Assembly: GCF_014190805.1 (NCBI RefSeq)
Contig: NZ_JACHVQ010000001.1
Coordinates: 1,364,001 to 1,428,000 of the forward strand
Origin: Flexivirga oryzae
Lineage (GTDB): Bacteria > Actinomycetota > Actinomycetes > Actinomycetales > Dermatophilaceae
Reading direction: 5' to 3'
DNA length: 64,000 nucleotides
A program made the position numbers and the translations under genes. How positions within the stretch are numbered: position 1 is the first letter of the stretch; each line of letters starts with the position of its first letter. Below the pieces are notes generated by a model. That model made no database searches and was not told the origin of the DNA. It saw only the letters and a list, made by a program, of their open reading frames with translations. Positions 7,373 through 15,430 of the stretch are shown here, piece after piece.

Positions 7373-9172
7373 ATGCTTCGAACCCATGACGCCGGCACCC
7401 TGCGCGCCGCCGACGCCGGACAGACCGTGACGCTCACCGGCTGGGTGGCCCGGCGCCGGGACCACGGCGGGGTCGCCTTCCTCGACCTGCGCGACGCCAG
7501 CGGTGTGGTCCAGGTCGTCGCCCGTGACGAGGTGCTGACCGGCGCCGCACACGGACTGCGCAACGAGTACTGCATCGCGGTGACCGGCACGGTCACCCCG
7601 CGTGACGCCAAGGACGTCAACACAGACCTGCCCACCGGCGAGATCGATGTCGTCGCCGACACCATCGAGGTGCTCAGCGCGTCCGCGCCGCTGCCGTTCC
7701 AGATCGACGAGCGGATCAACGTCGGTGAGGAAGCCCGGCTGAAGTACCGCTACCTGGACCTGCGCCGTCCGGCGCAGGGTGGCGCGATCCGGTTGCGGTC
7801 CAAGGTGAACGCCGCCGCACGCGCCGTCCTGGCGCAGCGCGACTTCGTCGAGATCGAGACCCCGACGCTGACCCGCTCCACGCCGGAGGGCGCCCGCGAC
7901 TTCCTGGTGCCTGCCCGGCTGCAGCCGGGCAGCTGGTACGCCCTGCCGCAGAGCCCGCAGCTGTTCAAACAGCTGCTCATGGTGGCCGGGATGGAGCGCT
8001 ACTACCAGATCGCCCGGTGCTACCGCGACGAGGACTTCCGGGCCGACCGGCAGCCGGAGTTCACCCAGCTCGACATCGAGATGAGCTTCATCGAGCAGGC
8101 CGACATCATCGAGCTCGGTGAGGCGATCGCCAAGGCGCTGTGGGCGGTCATCGGGGTCGACATCCCGACGCCGTTCCCGCAGATGACGTATGCCGACGCG
8201 ATGGCCAAGTACGGCTCCGACAAGCCGGACCTGCGCTTCGACCTCGAACTCGTCGAGTGCACAGAGCTTTTCAAGGACACGACGTTCCGGGTTTTCCAGG
8301 CCCCGTATGTCGGAGCGGTCGTCATGCCCGGCGGTGCGTCGCAGCCCCGCCGCCAGCTCGACGCCTGGCAGGAGTGGGCAAAACAGCGCGGCGCCAAGGG
8401 TCTCGCGTACATCCTGGTCAAGGAGGACGGGACGCTCAGCGGCCCGGTCGCCAAGAACCTCACCGAGGCCGAGCTCGCCGCACTGCCGGCGCACGTCGGC
8501 GCCAAGCCGGGCGACTGCATCTTCTTCGGGGCGGGCGACGCCAAGTCGTCGCGTGCCCTGCTCGGTGCCGCGCGGTTGGAGATCGGCCGCCGGTGCGAGC
8601 TCATCGACGAGTCCAAGTGGTCGTTCCTGTGGGTGCTGGACGCGCCGCTGTTCGAGCCGTCCGCGGACGCCGTCGCCTCCGGTGACGTGGCGGTCGGTGC
8701 CGGTGCGTGGACCGCGGTGCACCACGCGTTCACCATGCCGAAGAAGGAATACCTCGACACCTTCGACACCGACCCCGGCTCGGCGCTCGCGTACGCCTAC
8801 GACATGGTGTGCAACGGCAACGAGATCGGCGGCGGCTCGATCCGTATTCACCGCAAGGACATTCAGGAGCGGGTGTTCAAGGTGATGGGCCTGTCGGAGG
8901 AGGAGGCGCAGGAGAAGTTCGGCTTCCTGCTGGACGCCTTCGCCTTCGGCGCACCGCCGCACGGCGGCATCGCGTTCGGCTGGGACCGTATCTGCGCGCT
9001 GCTCGCCGGCGCCGACTCGATCCGCGAGGTCATCGCGTTCCCGAAGTCCGGCGGCGGCTACGACCCGCTCACCGCGGCGCCGGCCCCGATCACCGCGGCC
9101 CAGCGCAAGGAGGCCGGCGTCGACGCGAAACCGGAGAAGAAGGGCACCCCAGAGAGCGCCCCGTCCGCGTAA
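7373..9172 (+). CDS. aspS: Aspartyl-tRNA synthetase
   Basis: A class II synthetase of 599 residues, the usual bacterial length. The N-terminal OB-fold anticodon domain contains GWVARRRDHGGVAFLDLRD (residues 23-41). Motif 2 is at about 218-234 (RDEDFRADRQPEFTQLD) and motif 3 is GIAFGWDRICALL near the C terminus. His31 in RRRDHGG is the residue found in non-discriminating AspRS, which also charges tRNA-Asn for GatCAB; discriminating enzymes usually have Leu there, so dual charging is likely but inferred. ATG 7373 follows AAAGGA at 7357-7362. The gene has its own long T-box leader. The C-terminal tail (EKKGTPESAPSA) is variable. Confidence 0.97.
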   Translation: MLRTHDAGTLRAADAGQTVTLTGWVARRRDHGGVAFLDLRDASGVVQVVARDEVLTGAAHGLRNEYCIAVTGTVTPRDAKDVNTDLPTGEIDVVADTIEVLSASAPLPFQIDERINVGEEARLKYRYLDLRRPAQGGAIRLRSKVNAAARAVLAQRDFVEIETPTLTRSTPEGARDFLVPARLQPGSWYALPQSPQLFKQLLMVAGMERYYQIARCYRDEDFRADRQPEFTQLDIEMSFIEQADIIELGEAIAKALWAVIGVDIPTPFPQMTYADAMAKYGSDKPDLRFDLELVECTELFKDTTFRVFQAPYVGAVVMPGGASQPRRQLDAWQEWAKQRGAKGLAYILVKEDGTLSGPVAKNLTEAELAALPAHVGAKPGDCIFFGAGDAKSSRALLGAARLEIGRRCELIDESKWSFLWVLDAPLFEPSADAVASGDVAVGAGAWTAVHHAFTMPKKEYLDTFDTDPGSALAYAYDMVCNGNEIGGGSIRIHRKDIQERVFKVMGLSEEEAQEKFGFLLDAFAFGAPPHGGIAFGWDRICALLAGADSIREVIAFPKSGGGYDPLTAAPAPITAAQRKEAGVDAKPEKKGTPESAPSA

Positions 9173-9196
9173 CCGACGACAGTAGCGACTTGGCGC

Positions 9197-9239
9197 GGTC
9201 TCGATACGGCCTCGCCTATCGGCTCGGCCTACTCGACCA
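9197..9239. repeat. Imperfect palindromic actinobacterial-type repeat
   Basis: GGTCTCGATACGGCC on the left and GGCCTACTCGACCA on the right form an imperfect hairpin. The core (GGTCTCGATACG ... CTACTCGACCA) is a form I recall as widespread in intergenic DNA of Actinobacteria; this is from memory, not a search. Its right arm supplies the last codons and stop codon (TAG at 9231-9229) of the thioesterase gene on the minus strand, and it separates two convergent genes, so it may act as a terminator. Confidence 0.6.
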
Positions 9240-10062
9240 GCGCGCGGAAGCGGGCCGACGCCAGCTGCCGGGAGTGCGCGACGAGCCGGCCGGTGGAGTC
9301 CCACACCTGGGCGTCCTCGTTGAGCAGGCCGCCGGCGACGTGCTCGGTGCGCAGCCGCAGCTGCAGCCAGCCCGGCGCGGGTTTGCCGCGGACGTATCCG
9401 GTGAACTCCACGGTCGGCACCCAGCCGACCGAGCCGAGGTCGAACGACACCGGCGGGAACGAGTCGAGCACGAGCAGCAGCCCGATGGCGTCGATCTCGG
9501 CGCCGTCGGCCAGCCGCAGCCAGCCGCGCATCTCGCCGTCGCCGCTGGGCTCACCCGTCGCCCAGCCGATCGTGGCCGGGTCCATCCGTGCGTCGAACCG
9601 CTTCAGGAAGCCGGACTGTGTCAGCGAGGACGGCGGCGCGCCACGCGCCGACACACACTTGTCCGGTGGTGGGATTTCAGGTGCTGCAACGGTTTTCAGG
9701 ACCGGCTCGACATACCGGTCCAGATCACCGAGGGTCAGCAGCGCCCGGAGTCGCTCGACGGGTGCACCGTCGACCGGTTGGCTCACCGTCACCTGTGCGC
9801 TCGTCATCGACCGTCCGACACGCAGGATCTGCGGCTCGAGATCGACGCGACCGGGTGCGCCGGGGGACAGGAAGACGCCGGAGAAGCTGAGCGGGCCGAC
9901 GTGACCGCCGGCCTGTTCACTGGACCGCGCGGTGGCGGTGGTGGCCAACGCCATCAGGAGGCCACCGTTGACGGCCTCGCCGATCGCCCAGTCGTTGCTG
10001 AGTTCGCCGGTCCATCCGGTGTCGGATGGTGCGAGTCGCAGCGCGTCGCCGAGTTCGCTCAT
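9229..10062 (-). CDS. Acyl-CoA thioesterase (hotdog fold)
   Basis: A 277-residue protein with the layout of the TesB-like double-hotdog acyl-CoA thioesterases: GWTGELSNDWAIGEAVNGGLLMALATTA in the first hotdog and the GSVGWVPTVEFTGYVRG..PGWL segment in the second. It is probably cytosolic and hydrolyses a medium- or long-chain acyl-CoA; the substrate is not readable. The C terminus (ARFRALVE) runs into a palindromic repeat that provides the stop codon. It converges on aspS and lies 21 bases after the acetyltransferase gene upstream, so those two may be cotranscribed. Confidence 0.75.
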   Translation of the reverse strand: MSELGDALRLAPSDTGWTGELSNDWAIGEAVNGGLLMALATTATARSSEQAGGHVGPLSFSGVFLSPGAPGRVDLEPQILRVGRSMTSAQVTVSQPVDGAPVERLRALLTLGDLDRYVEPVLKTVAAPEIPPPDKCVSARGAPPSSLTQSGFLKRFDARMDPATIGWATGEPSGDGEMRGWLRLADGAEIDAIGLLLVLDSFPPVSFDLGSVGWVPTVEFTGYVRGKPAPGWLQLRLRTEHVAGGLLNEDAQVWDSTGRLVAHSRQLASARFRALVE

Positions 10063-10083
10063 GAAGACATGATGGCGGAACCC

Positions 10084-10863
10084 CTACCCGCCAGTATGAG
10101 CGGGTGTGAGGCGGCGGCTGGCCCACGCGCGTGCCACGGTGAATCCGAGCCGCTCGTACACGCCGCGCGCACGGTCGTTGTCGGCATACATCCCCAGCGT
10201 GCAGACGCCGTCGCTCGCGATCGCCCACCTGGTCAGGGCGGCGGTCAGCGCGAGACCGAGACCGCGGCCGCGCAGTTGCGGATCGACGACGATTCCCGCG
10301 AGGTGCGGTGCCCCACCCGGCGTTCGATGTATGGCGCCCGCGGCGACCAGCCGACCGCGCTCCCGCGCACCCAACCAGACCTCCGTGCGTCCGGTGCCCG
10401 GCTCGGACTCGGCGCTGGGGTTCCCGAGCTCGTTGAGCGCCGTGATGTCCGCGGCGTCGCGCAGGTCGTCCAACGGCACGAGCGCGTCCTCGGCCGCGAG
10501 CCGCGGCGGCGCCACGTCGGTCCACAGCCAATCCCAGTCGCCGCCGCCCGCGAACCGGTCGCCCAGCCGGTCGGCCAGCAAGGGCAGGTAGGGCCGTTCG
10601 AGAGACACCGCATTGACCTGCGGCGGCAACTGCTCCAGCACGGCGTCGAGCAGCGCCGGCAGGTCGTGCGCCGCGCCGAGCAGCGACACCCCGTGGATGT
10701 GCCGGGAGTGCGAGCGCCGCTGGAAGGCGACCGCGGCACCGTTCACCCACACCGTCGTGCGATGCGGCCGCGCGACGTCCCAGCGCAGGAACGGGTCGTC
10801 GGGGAAGAGCTCGTGCAGTGCGCTCCCGGGGAGGCGACGAATCGTGGTGTCCGGCACAAGCAT
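10084..10863 (-). CDS. GNAT family N-acetyltransferase
   Basis: A 259-residue protein. The C-terminal half is a GNAT domain: LAGIVVDPQLRGRGLGLALTAALTRWAI contains the acetyl-CoA pyrophosphate loop R-G-R-G-L-G, and GMYADNDRARGVYERLGF is the usual helix near the end. The N-terminal half is an extra domain found in some actinobacterial GNATs. ATG 10863 (MLVPDTTIRRL) is chosen; the longer frame to 11172 runs antisense into rarA and is rejected. Its start is 13 bases from the divergent rarA start, so promoters overlap. Substrate unknown. Confidence 0.78.
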   Translation of the reverse strand: MLVPDTTIRRLPGSALHELFPDDPFLRWDVARPHRTTVWVNGAAVAFQRRSHSRHIHGVSLLGAAHDLPALLDAVLEQLPPQVNAVSLERPYLPLLADRLGDRFAGGGDWDWLWTDVAPPRLAAEDALVPLDDLRDAADITALNELGNPSAESEPGTGRTEVWLGARERGRLVAAGAIHRTPGGAPHLAGIVVDPQLRGRGLGLALTAALTRWAIASDGVCTLGMYADNDRARGVYERLGFTVARAWASRRLTPAHTGG

Positions 10864-10876
10864 TAGCGTGGCACGC

Positions 10877-12235
10877 GTGTCCGATGATCTGTTCAGCGCC
10901 ACCAGCGACGACGGGCCCGCGGGCGAGACGGCGGCGCCGCTCGCCGTGCGCATGCGCCCGCGGTCGCTGGACGAGGTGCGCGGACAGCGCGAGGCGCTGA
11001 AACCCGGTAGTCCGCTGCGTCGCCTGATCGAGGGGGCGAAAGGCGCGGCCGGCCCGATCTCCGCGATCCTGTGGGGCCCGCCCGGGACGGGGAAGACGAC
11101 CCTGGCGCACCTGGTCGCCAACGCCGCCGACCGGCGGTTCGTCGAGCTGTCCGCCATCAACGCCGGCGTCAAGGACGTGCGCGCCGTGATGGAGCAGGCG
11201 ACCCGGGACCGCAGCCTCTACGGCCGGCAGACGGTGCTCTTCCTCGACGAGATCCACCGGTTCAGCAAGGCCCAGCAGGACGCGCTGCTCCCGGGCGTCG
11301 AGAACCGCCTGGTCGTGCTCGTCGCCGCGACCACCGAGAACCCCAGCTTCAGCGTGATCGCGCCGCTGCTCTCGCGCTCCATGCTGGTGCGGCTGGAGTC
11401 CCTCGACGACGACGACGTCAGCCGCCTGCTCGACGACGCCGTCGCCGAGGACCGTGGCCTGGCAGGGGAGTTCACCCTGACCGACGACGCCCGCGCACAT
11501 CTGGTGCGGATGGCCGGCGGCGACGGCCGGCGCTCGCTGACCGCTCTGGAGGCGGCTGCCGGGGTTGCCCTGGATGCGGCCGGTTCCGACGCCCACCCGG
11601 TGCCCATCGAGCTCGCGCACGTCGAGCAGGCGATGGCGACCGCGGCCGTCCGCTACGACCGCGCGGGTGACCAGCACTACGACGTGGCCAGCGCGCTGAT
11701 CAAGTCGATGCGCGGCAGCGACGTCGACGCCGCGCTGCATTACCTGGCACGGATGCTCGAGGCGGGGGAGGACCCGCGGTTCATTGCTCGGCGCATCGTG
11801 ATCAGTGCCAGTGAGGACGTCGGTATGGCGGATCCGACGGCGCTGCAGACCGCCGTCGCGGCGATGCACGCGGTCGCGCAGATCGGTATGCCGGAGGCCC
11901 GGATCATCCTGGCGCAGGCGGTCGTGCACAACGCACTGGCGCCGAAGTCGAACGCGTCGTACAGCGGCATCAACGCGGCACTGGAGGACGTGCGCGCCGG
12001 ACGCGGCGGCGCGGTGCCGCCGCACCTGCGTGGTTCGGGGTATGCCGGAGCGGCCGCCCTGGGCCACGGTGACGGCTACCGTTACAGCCATGACGAACCG
12101 GGCGGTGTCGGCCCGCAGCAGTACCTACCCGACGATCTGCTGGACGCGGACTACTACCACCCGACCGATCGCGGGTGGGAGCAGAATCTCGGCCCGCGCT
12201 GGAAGTCGCTGCGGGACGTCATACGCGGTTCGTGA
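10877..12235 (+). CDS. rarA: Replication-associated recombination protein A (RarA/MgsA AAA+ ATPase)
   Basis: RarA is a clamp-loader-like AAA+ ATPase that acts at stalled replication forks. The product is 452 residues. Walker A GPPGTGKTT is at about 67-75 and Walker B VLFLDEIHRFSK at 119-130, followed by sensor 1 ATTENPSF and arginine-finger LLSRS. The C-terminal domain HYDVASALIKSMRGSD...WYLARMLEAGEDP-type region is present (here ALHYLARMLEAGEDPRFIARR). GTG 10877 gives MSDDLFS; GTG 10868 is an alternative three codons upstream. It usually sits between aspS and rpsD/alaS in Actinobacteria; here a peptide transporter follows. Confidence 0.95.
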   Translation: MSDDLFSATSDDGPAGETAAPLAVRMRPRSLDEVRGQREALKPGSPLRRLIEGAKGAAGPISAILWGPPGTGKTTLAHLVANAADRRFVELSAINAGVKDVRAVMEQATRDRSLYGRQTVLFLDEIHRFSKAQQDALLPGVENRLVVLVAATTENPSFSVIAPLLSRSMLVRLESLDDDDVSRLLDDAVAEDRGLAGEFTLTDDARAHLVRMAGGDGRRSLTALEAAAGVALDAAGSDAHPVPIELAHVEQAMATAAVRYDRAGDQHYDVASALIKSMRGSDVDAALHYLARMLEAGEDPRFIARRIVISASEDVGMADPTALQTAVAAMHAVAQIGMPEARIILAQAVVHNALAPKSNASYSGINAALEDVRAGRGGAVPPHLRGSGYAGAAALGHGDGYRYSHDEPGGVGPQQYLPDDLLDADYYHPTDRGWEQNLGPRWKSLRDVIRGS

Positions 12236-12377
12236 GATTCCCTTCCGCCGTACGAAACCTAGTGGTAAACAAGTAACGATCTCGTTTCAGGAGTCGTAAA
12301 TACCGCACGTACACGCGGTTTTCGTGACACCGTGCGGTGCATCGTCCCCCGTCGTTTCACCGAATCGGAGAGAACAA
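12236..12377 (+). promoter_or_regulatory. Leader and promoter region of the peptide transporter operon
   Basis: This gap is clearly richer in A+T than its surroundings. ACCGCACG (12302-12309) and CGTGCGGT (12331-12338) form an 8-base inverted repeat with a 21-base loop. TAAATA at 12296-12301 could be a -10 element but the -35 is unclear. The ribosome binding site GGAG (12367-12370) serves the first lipoprotein gene. Confidence 0.4.
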
Positions 12378-14132
12378 ATGCGTAGGTCGAGCAAGATCGC
12401 GGCTGCTGTGGTGATGTTGGCGATGCCGCTCGCGGCGTGCAGCAGCAGCGGACCGAGCAGCAAGAACACCTCGGAGAAGACATCGTCGACGCCGAGGGCG
12501 AAGGTCACCGCCTCCGCGATGGACGCCTCCGTGCAGGGCCCGGCTCCGGCTGTCGCCGGGGCGAAGAAGGGTGGCACTCTCACGATCACCGACGCGGGTT
12601 CGCCCCCGACGTGGGACCCGGCGGGCGCCTACTACGAGTTCTCGATGGGCATCCTGTCCGGCCTCGTCACCCGCGGCCTGACCGGTTACCAGATCAACAG
12701 CAAGGGCGTCTCGACGCTCGTGCCCGACCTCGCCCAGGGTCTGGGCAAGGCGTCCTCGGACGGGCTGACCTGGACCTTCAAGATCAAGCCGGGGATGAAG
12801 TACAGCAACGGTGACACGGTCAAGGCCGCCGACTTCGTGTATGCCGTCGAGCGGTCCTTCGACCCGGATCTCGGCGGCAACGGACCGGTGCCCTACCTGA
12901 AGACGTACCTGAAGGGCGGCGACACCTACCAGGGCCCGTTCCAGGACGCGGGGAAGAAGTTCGCGGGTGTGACGTCGCAGGGCGACGACACCGTGATCTT
13001 CCACCTGGTCCGCAAGTGGCCGACGTTGCCCTACTACCTGGCCTTCCCGGCCGCCTCGCCCGTTCCGCAGTCGGCGGAGAAGAAGGGCGCCTACCAGAAC
13101 AGCCCGCTGGCCACCGGCCCGTACATGTTCAAGACGTTCACCAAGGGTCAGCGCATCACCCTGGTGAAGAACCCGAACTGGGACGCCAAGTCCGACCCGG
13201 TGCGCCACCAGTACCCCGACGAGATCGACGTGCGTCTCGGTGTCACCGCGCTGACCCAGCAGCAGCAGATCTTCGCCAACTCCGGCACCGGTGCCACCTC
13301 GATCGACATCTCGGGTCTCGACGCGGGCGTGGAGAGCAAGGCCAAGTCGCAGTCGGACCAGGTGGTCTTCGGCCAGTCGCCGTGTGAGTCCTACCTGCCG
13401 CTGAACTCGCAGAAGATCCCGCTCGCGGTCCGCAAGGCGCTCGCGATCGCCTACCCGTACGACCAGACCCGCAAGGCCGGCGGCGACAGCACCCTCACCT
13501 TCGACCCGGCGACCACCTACGCGCCCCCGCAGGTTCCCGGGATGAAGCAGTACCCGCCGGTCAACGGCCTGACCGGGACCGGCCCGGGCAACCCGGCGAA
13601 GGCCAAGGCGATGCTGCAGAAGGCGAACAAGGTCGGGTTCGAGCTCTCGTACTACTACGTGAGCGACAAGCCCGAGTCGGTGTCGGCCAACAACGCGCTC
13701 AAGTCGGCGCTGCAGAAGGCCGGCTTCAAGGTCAAGGATGTGCCGGTCAGCACGGCCGAGGCCTCGGAGAAGGAGACCGACGAGAACGCACCGGAGAACC
13801 TCGGGCAGGGGATCAGCTCCTGGTGCTACGACTGGCCGTCGGGTGACTCGATCTACCCGCAGCTGTTCAGCTCGACCACCGCCAAGGACGGCCGGTCCGT
13901 CGCCAACCTACAGACCGCCGCCATCGACAAGGAGCTGAACGACATCAGCTCGATGGATCCGACCGCGGCGGCCCCCAAGTGGCTCGCGTTCGACAAGAAG
14001 ATGACCAAGCAGGTCATGGGCATCCCGCTGTCGTACTCCAAGAGCAGTTACGTGTTCGGCAACAAGGTGCACAACATCGCGAACGACCCGAACAAGGGCC
14101 TGCCGGACTTCGCCCAGATCTGGGTCGGTTGA
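12378..14132 (+). CDS. Peptide ABC transporter substrate-binding lipoprotein (first copy)
   Basis: A 584-residue family 5 solute-binding protein (DppA/OppA type) of the ABC peptide importer encoded here. It has a lipoprotein signal: MRRSSK, a hydrophobic core, then the lipobox LAAC with Cys21. The mature part begins with a Ser/Lys/Thr-rich linker, then GAKKGGTLTI and LTWTFKIKPGMKYSNGDTV. Two cysteines, in SPCESYLP and SSWCYDWPSGD, occur at matching places in the second copy and may form a disulfide. ATG 12378 follows GGAG. It closely resembles the protein encoded at 15431, so the pair arose by duplication. The ligand is probably a peptide, by family and by the neighbouring DppBCDF-type genes. 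Confidence 0.92.
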   Translation: MRRSSKIAAAVVMLAMPLAACSSSGPSSKNTSEKTSSTPRAKVTASAMDASVQGPAPAVAGAKKGGTLTITDAGSPPTWDPAGAYYEFSMGILSGLVTRGLTGYQINSKGVSTLVPDLAQGLGKASSDGLTWTFKIKPGMKYSNGDTVKAADFVYAVERSFDPDLGGNGPVPYLKTYLKGGDTYQGPFQDAGKKFAGVTSQGDDTVIFHLVRKWPTLPYYLAFPAASPVPQSAEKKGAYQNSPLATGPYMFKTFTKGQRITLVKNPNWDAKSDPVRHQYPDEIDVRLGVTALTQQQQIFANSGTGATSIDISGLDAGVESKAKSQSDQVVFGQSPCESYLPLNSQKIPLAVRKALAIAYPYDQTRKAGGDSTLTFDPATTYAPPQVPGMKQYPPVNGLTGTGPGNPAKAKAMLQKANKVGFELSYYYVSDKPESVSANNALKSALQKAGFKVKDVPVSTAEASEKETDENAPENLGQGISSWCYDWPSGDSIYPQLFSSTTAKDGRSVANLQTAAIDKELNDISSMDPTAAAPKWLAFDKKMTKQVMGIPLSYSKSSYVFGNKVHNIANDPNKGLPDFAQIWVG

Positions 14133-14142
14133 CAGTTCCGCG

Positions 14143-14160
14143 CCCAATGTAACGATTGGG
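14143..14160 (+). terminator. Small hairpin after the first lipoprotein gene
   Basis: CCCAAT(gtaacg)ATTGGG begins 10 bases after the stop codon. There is no U-rich tail, so it is more likely an mRNA-stabilising or attenuating hairpin than a full terminator. The 171-base gap to the permease gene holds nothing else recognisable apart from the GGAGG at 14295-14299. Confidence 0.4.
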
Positions 14161-14303
14161 TGACCATCATGTGGACACGGCCCGACGCCCCGTCTGCTGT
14201 GGCATCGTTGATGCGTCACGGCGGGCGGGGCGCGGCCGATTGACCACCACGAGTCGGCATCGCGAACGATGGCCGACGTCCCACGAGCTCGTATGGAGGA
14301 TCG

Positions 14304-15356
14304 ATGACCGCTGGGCCAGGCGGAGGCGGAGGCGACGTCAACGAGGCGTTGGCCGAGATCGGCCGGGTGCACGACACCGACGGCGCGACAGCCGTTCTCG
14401 GTAAGCCGGACCTGGAGGGGCAGCAGCCGCAGCAGAGCAAGTCGCCGTCCCGGATCGCACTGGCGCGGCTGCGCAAGGATCGGGTGGCGATGACCTGCGC
14501 GGTCGTCATCGCGCTGTTCCTGCTGATGGGTATCTTCGCGCCGTTGTTGGCCGCCCTCGAGGGGCAGTCGGCGACGACCCCGCACTTCGAGCTGATCGGC
14601 GACGACAACCTGCCGACCTTCTACACCAACGGTTCACACTGGCTGGGCATCACCTCGAACAATGGTTACGACGTGTTCGCGCGGTTCGTCTACGGCATCC
14701 GGCCGTCGTTCCTGATCGCCCTGACGGTGACCATCTGCACCACGATCATCGGTGTCGTGGCCGGCCTGGTCGCCGGCTTCTTCGGCGGCTGGATCGACCG
14801 GGTGATCGGCTGGCTGGTCGACTTCACGCTGTCGCTGCCGTTCCTGCTCTTCGCGATCGCGCTGGTGCCGATCCTCTCGGCCTACCTGATCCCCGGCGGT
14901 CAGGCGACGTCCGGGCAGGCGCAGCAGATCCGGATCGTGTCCATGTTCGTCGTGCTGATCTTCTTCGGCTGGGCCGGACTGTGCCGCCTGATCCGCGGCG
15001 AGGTGCTGTCCTTGCGCGAACGCGAGTTCGTGCAGGCCGCGCGGTCCATCGGCGCGCCGACCGGTCGCATCCTCTTCAAGGAGATGCTGCCCAACCTGAC
15101 GAGCATCATCCTGGTGTCGGCGACCTCGGCCCTGCCCGCCTGGATCGGCGCGGAGGCCGGCCTGTGTTACCTCGGTGTCGGACTGCAACCGCCGACCGCT
15201 GACTGGGGACTGGACATCTCCGAAGCGCAGCAGCAGATGCAGAACTTCCCCCTGCCGATGCTCGTGCCGCTGTTCGGGTTGCTGGTCCTCGTGCTCTGTC
15301 TGAGCCTGCTCGGCGACGCGGTCTCCGACGCCTTCAACCCCAACACACGGCGCTGA
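14304..15356 (+). CDS. Peptide ABC transporter permease, DppC type
   Basis: A 350-residue inner-membrane permease. After a long cytosolic N-terminal tail (about 65 residues, unusual for DppC), the first membrane helix is near 66-88. The large outside loop follows (GDDNLPTFYTNGSHWLGITSNNGYDVFARFVYGIRPS), then the BPD_transp_1 domain. The ABC-coupling EAA loop is EFVQAARSIGAPTGRILFKEMLPN. ATG 14304 follows GGAGG (14295-14299). It pairs with the DppB-type protein encoded at 17299 although a second binding-protein gene lies between them, which is not the usual order. Confidence 0.93.
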   Translation: MTAGPGGGGGDVNEALAEIGRVHDTDGATAVLGKPDLEGQQPQQSKSPSRIALARLRKDRVAMTCAVVIALFLLMGIFAPLLAALEGQSATTPHFELIGDDNLPTFYTNGSHWLGITSNNGYDVFARFVYGIRPSFLIALTVTICTTIIGVVAGLVAGFFGGWIDRVIGWLVDFTLSLPFLLFAIALVPILSAYLIPGGQATSGQAQQIRIVSMFVVLIFFGWAGLCRLIRGEVLSLREREFVQAARSIGAPTGRILFKEMLPNLTSIILVSATSALPAWIGAEAGLCYLGVGLQPPTADWGLDISEAQQQMQNFPLPMLVPLFGLLVLVLCLSLLGDAVSDAFNPNTRR

Positions 15357-15385
15357 TGACCTGCCGTAGGGGCGACCACAAGACT

Positions 15386-15407
15386 CTTCCCGGGCAGTGC
15401 CGGGAAG
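15386..15407 (+). terminator. Hairpin between dppC-type gene and second lipoprotein gene
   Basis: CTTCCCGG (15386-15393) and CCGGGAAG (15400-15407) form a perfect 8-base stem with a 6-base loop, followed by taacgaaaaagg. It lies just upstream of the GGGAG ribosome binding site of the next gene. It may stabilise the downstream message or attenuate read-through. Confidence 0.45.
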
Positions 15408-15430
15408 TAACGAAAAAGGGAGAATGACAC

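Noticed and set aside
7040..9304. A 1025-residue minus-strand frame covering aspS in antisense and ending in the acetyltransferase gene
   Set aside because: Only its last 270 residues (from 7039) form a GNAT protein. The rest is low-complexity His/Arg/Gly-rich translation opposite aspS.
9917..12091. A 724-residue minus-strand frame over rarA
   Set aside because: It is the antisense of rarA and the acetyltransferase gene, with no recognisable domain; high G+C leaves long shadow frames.
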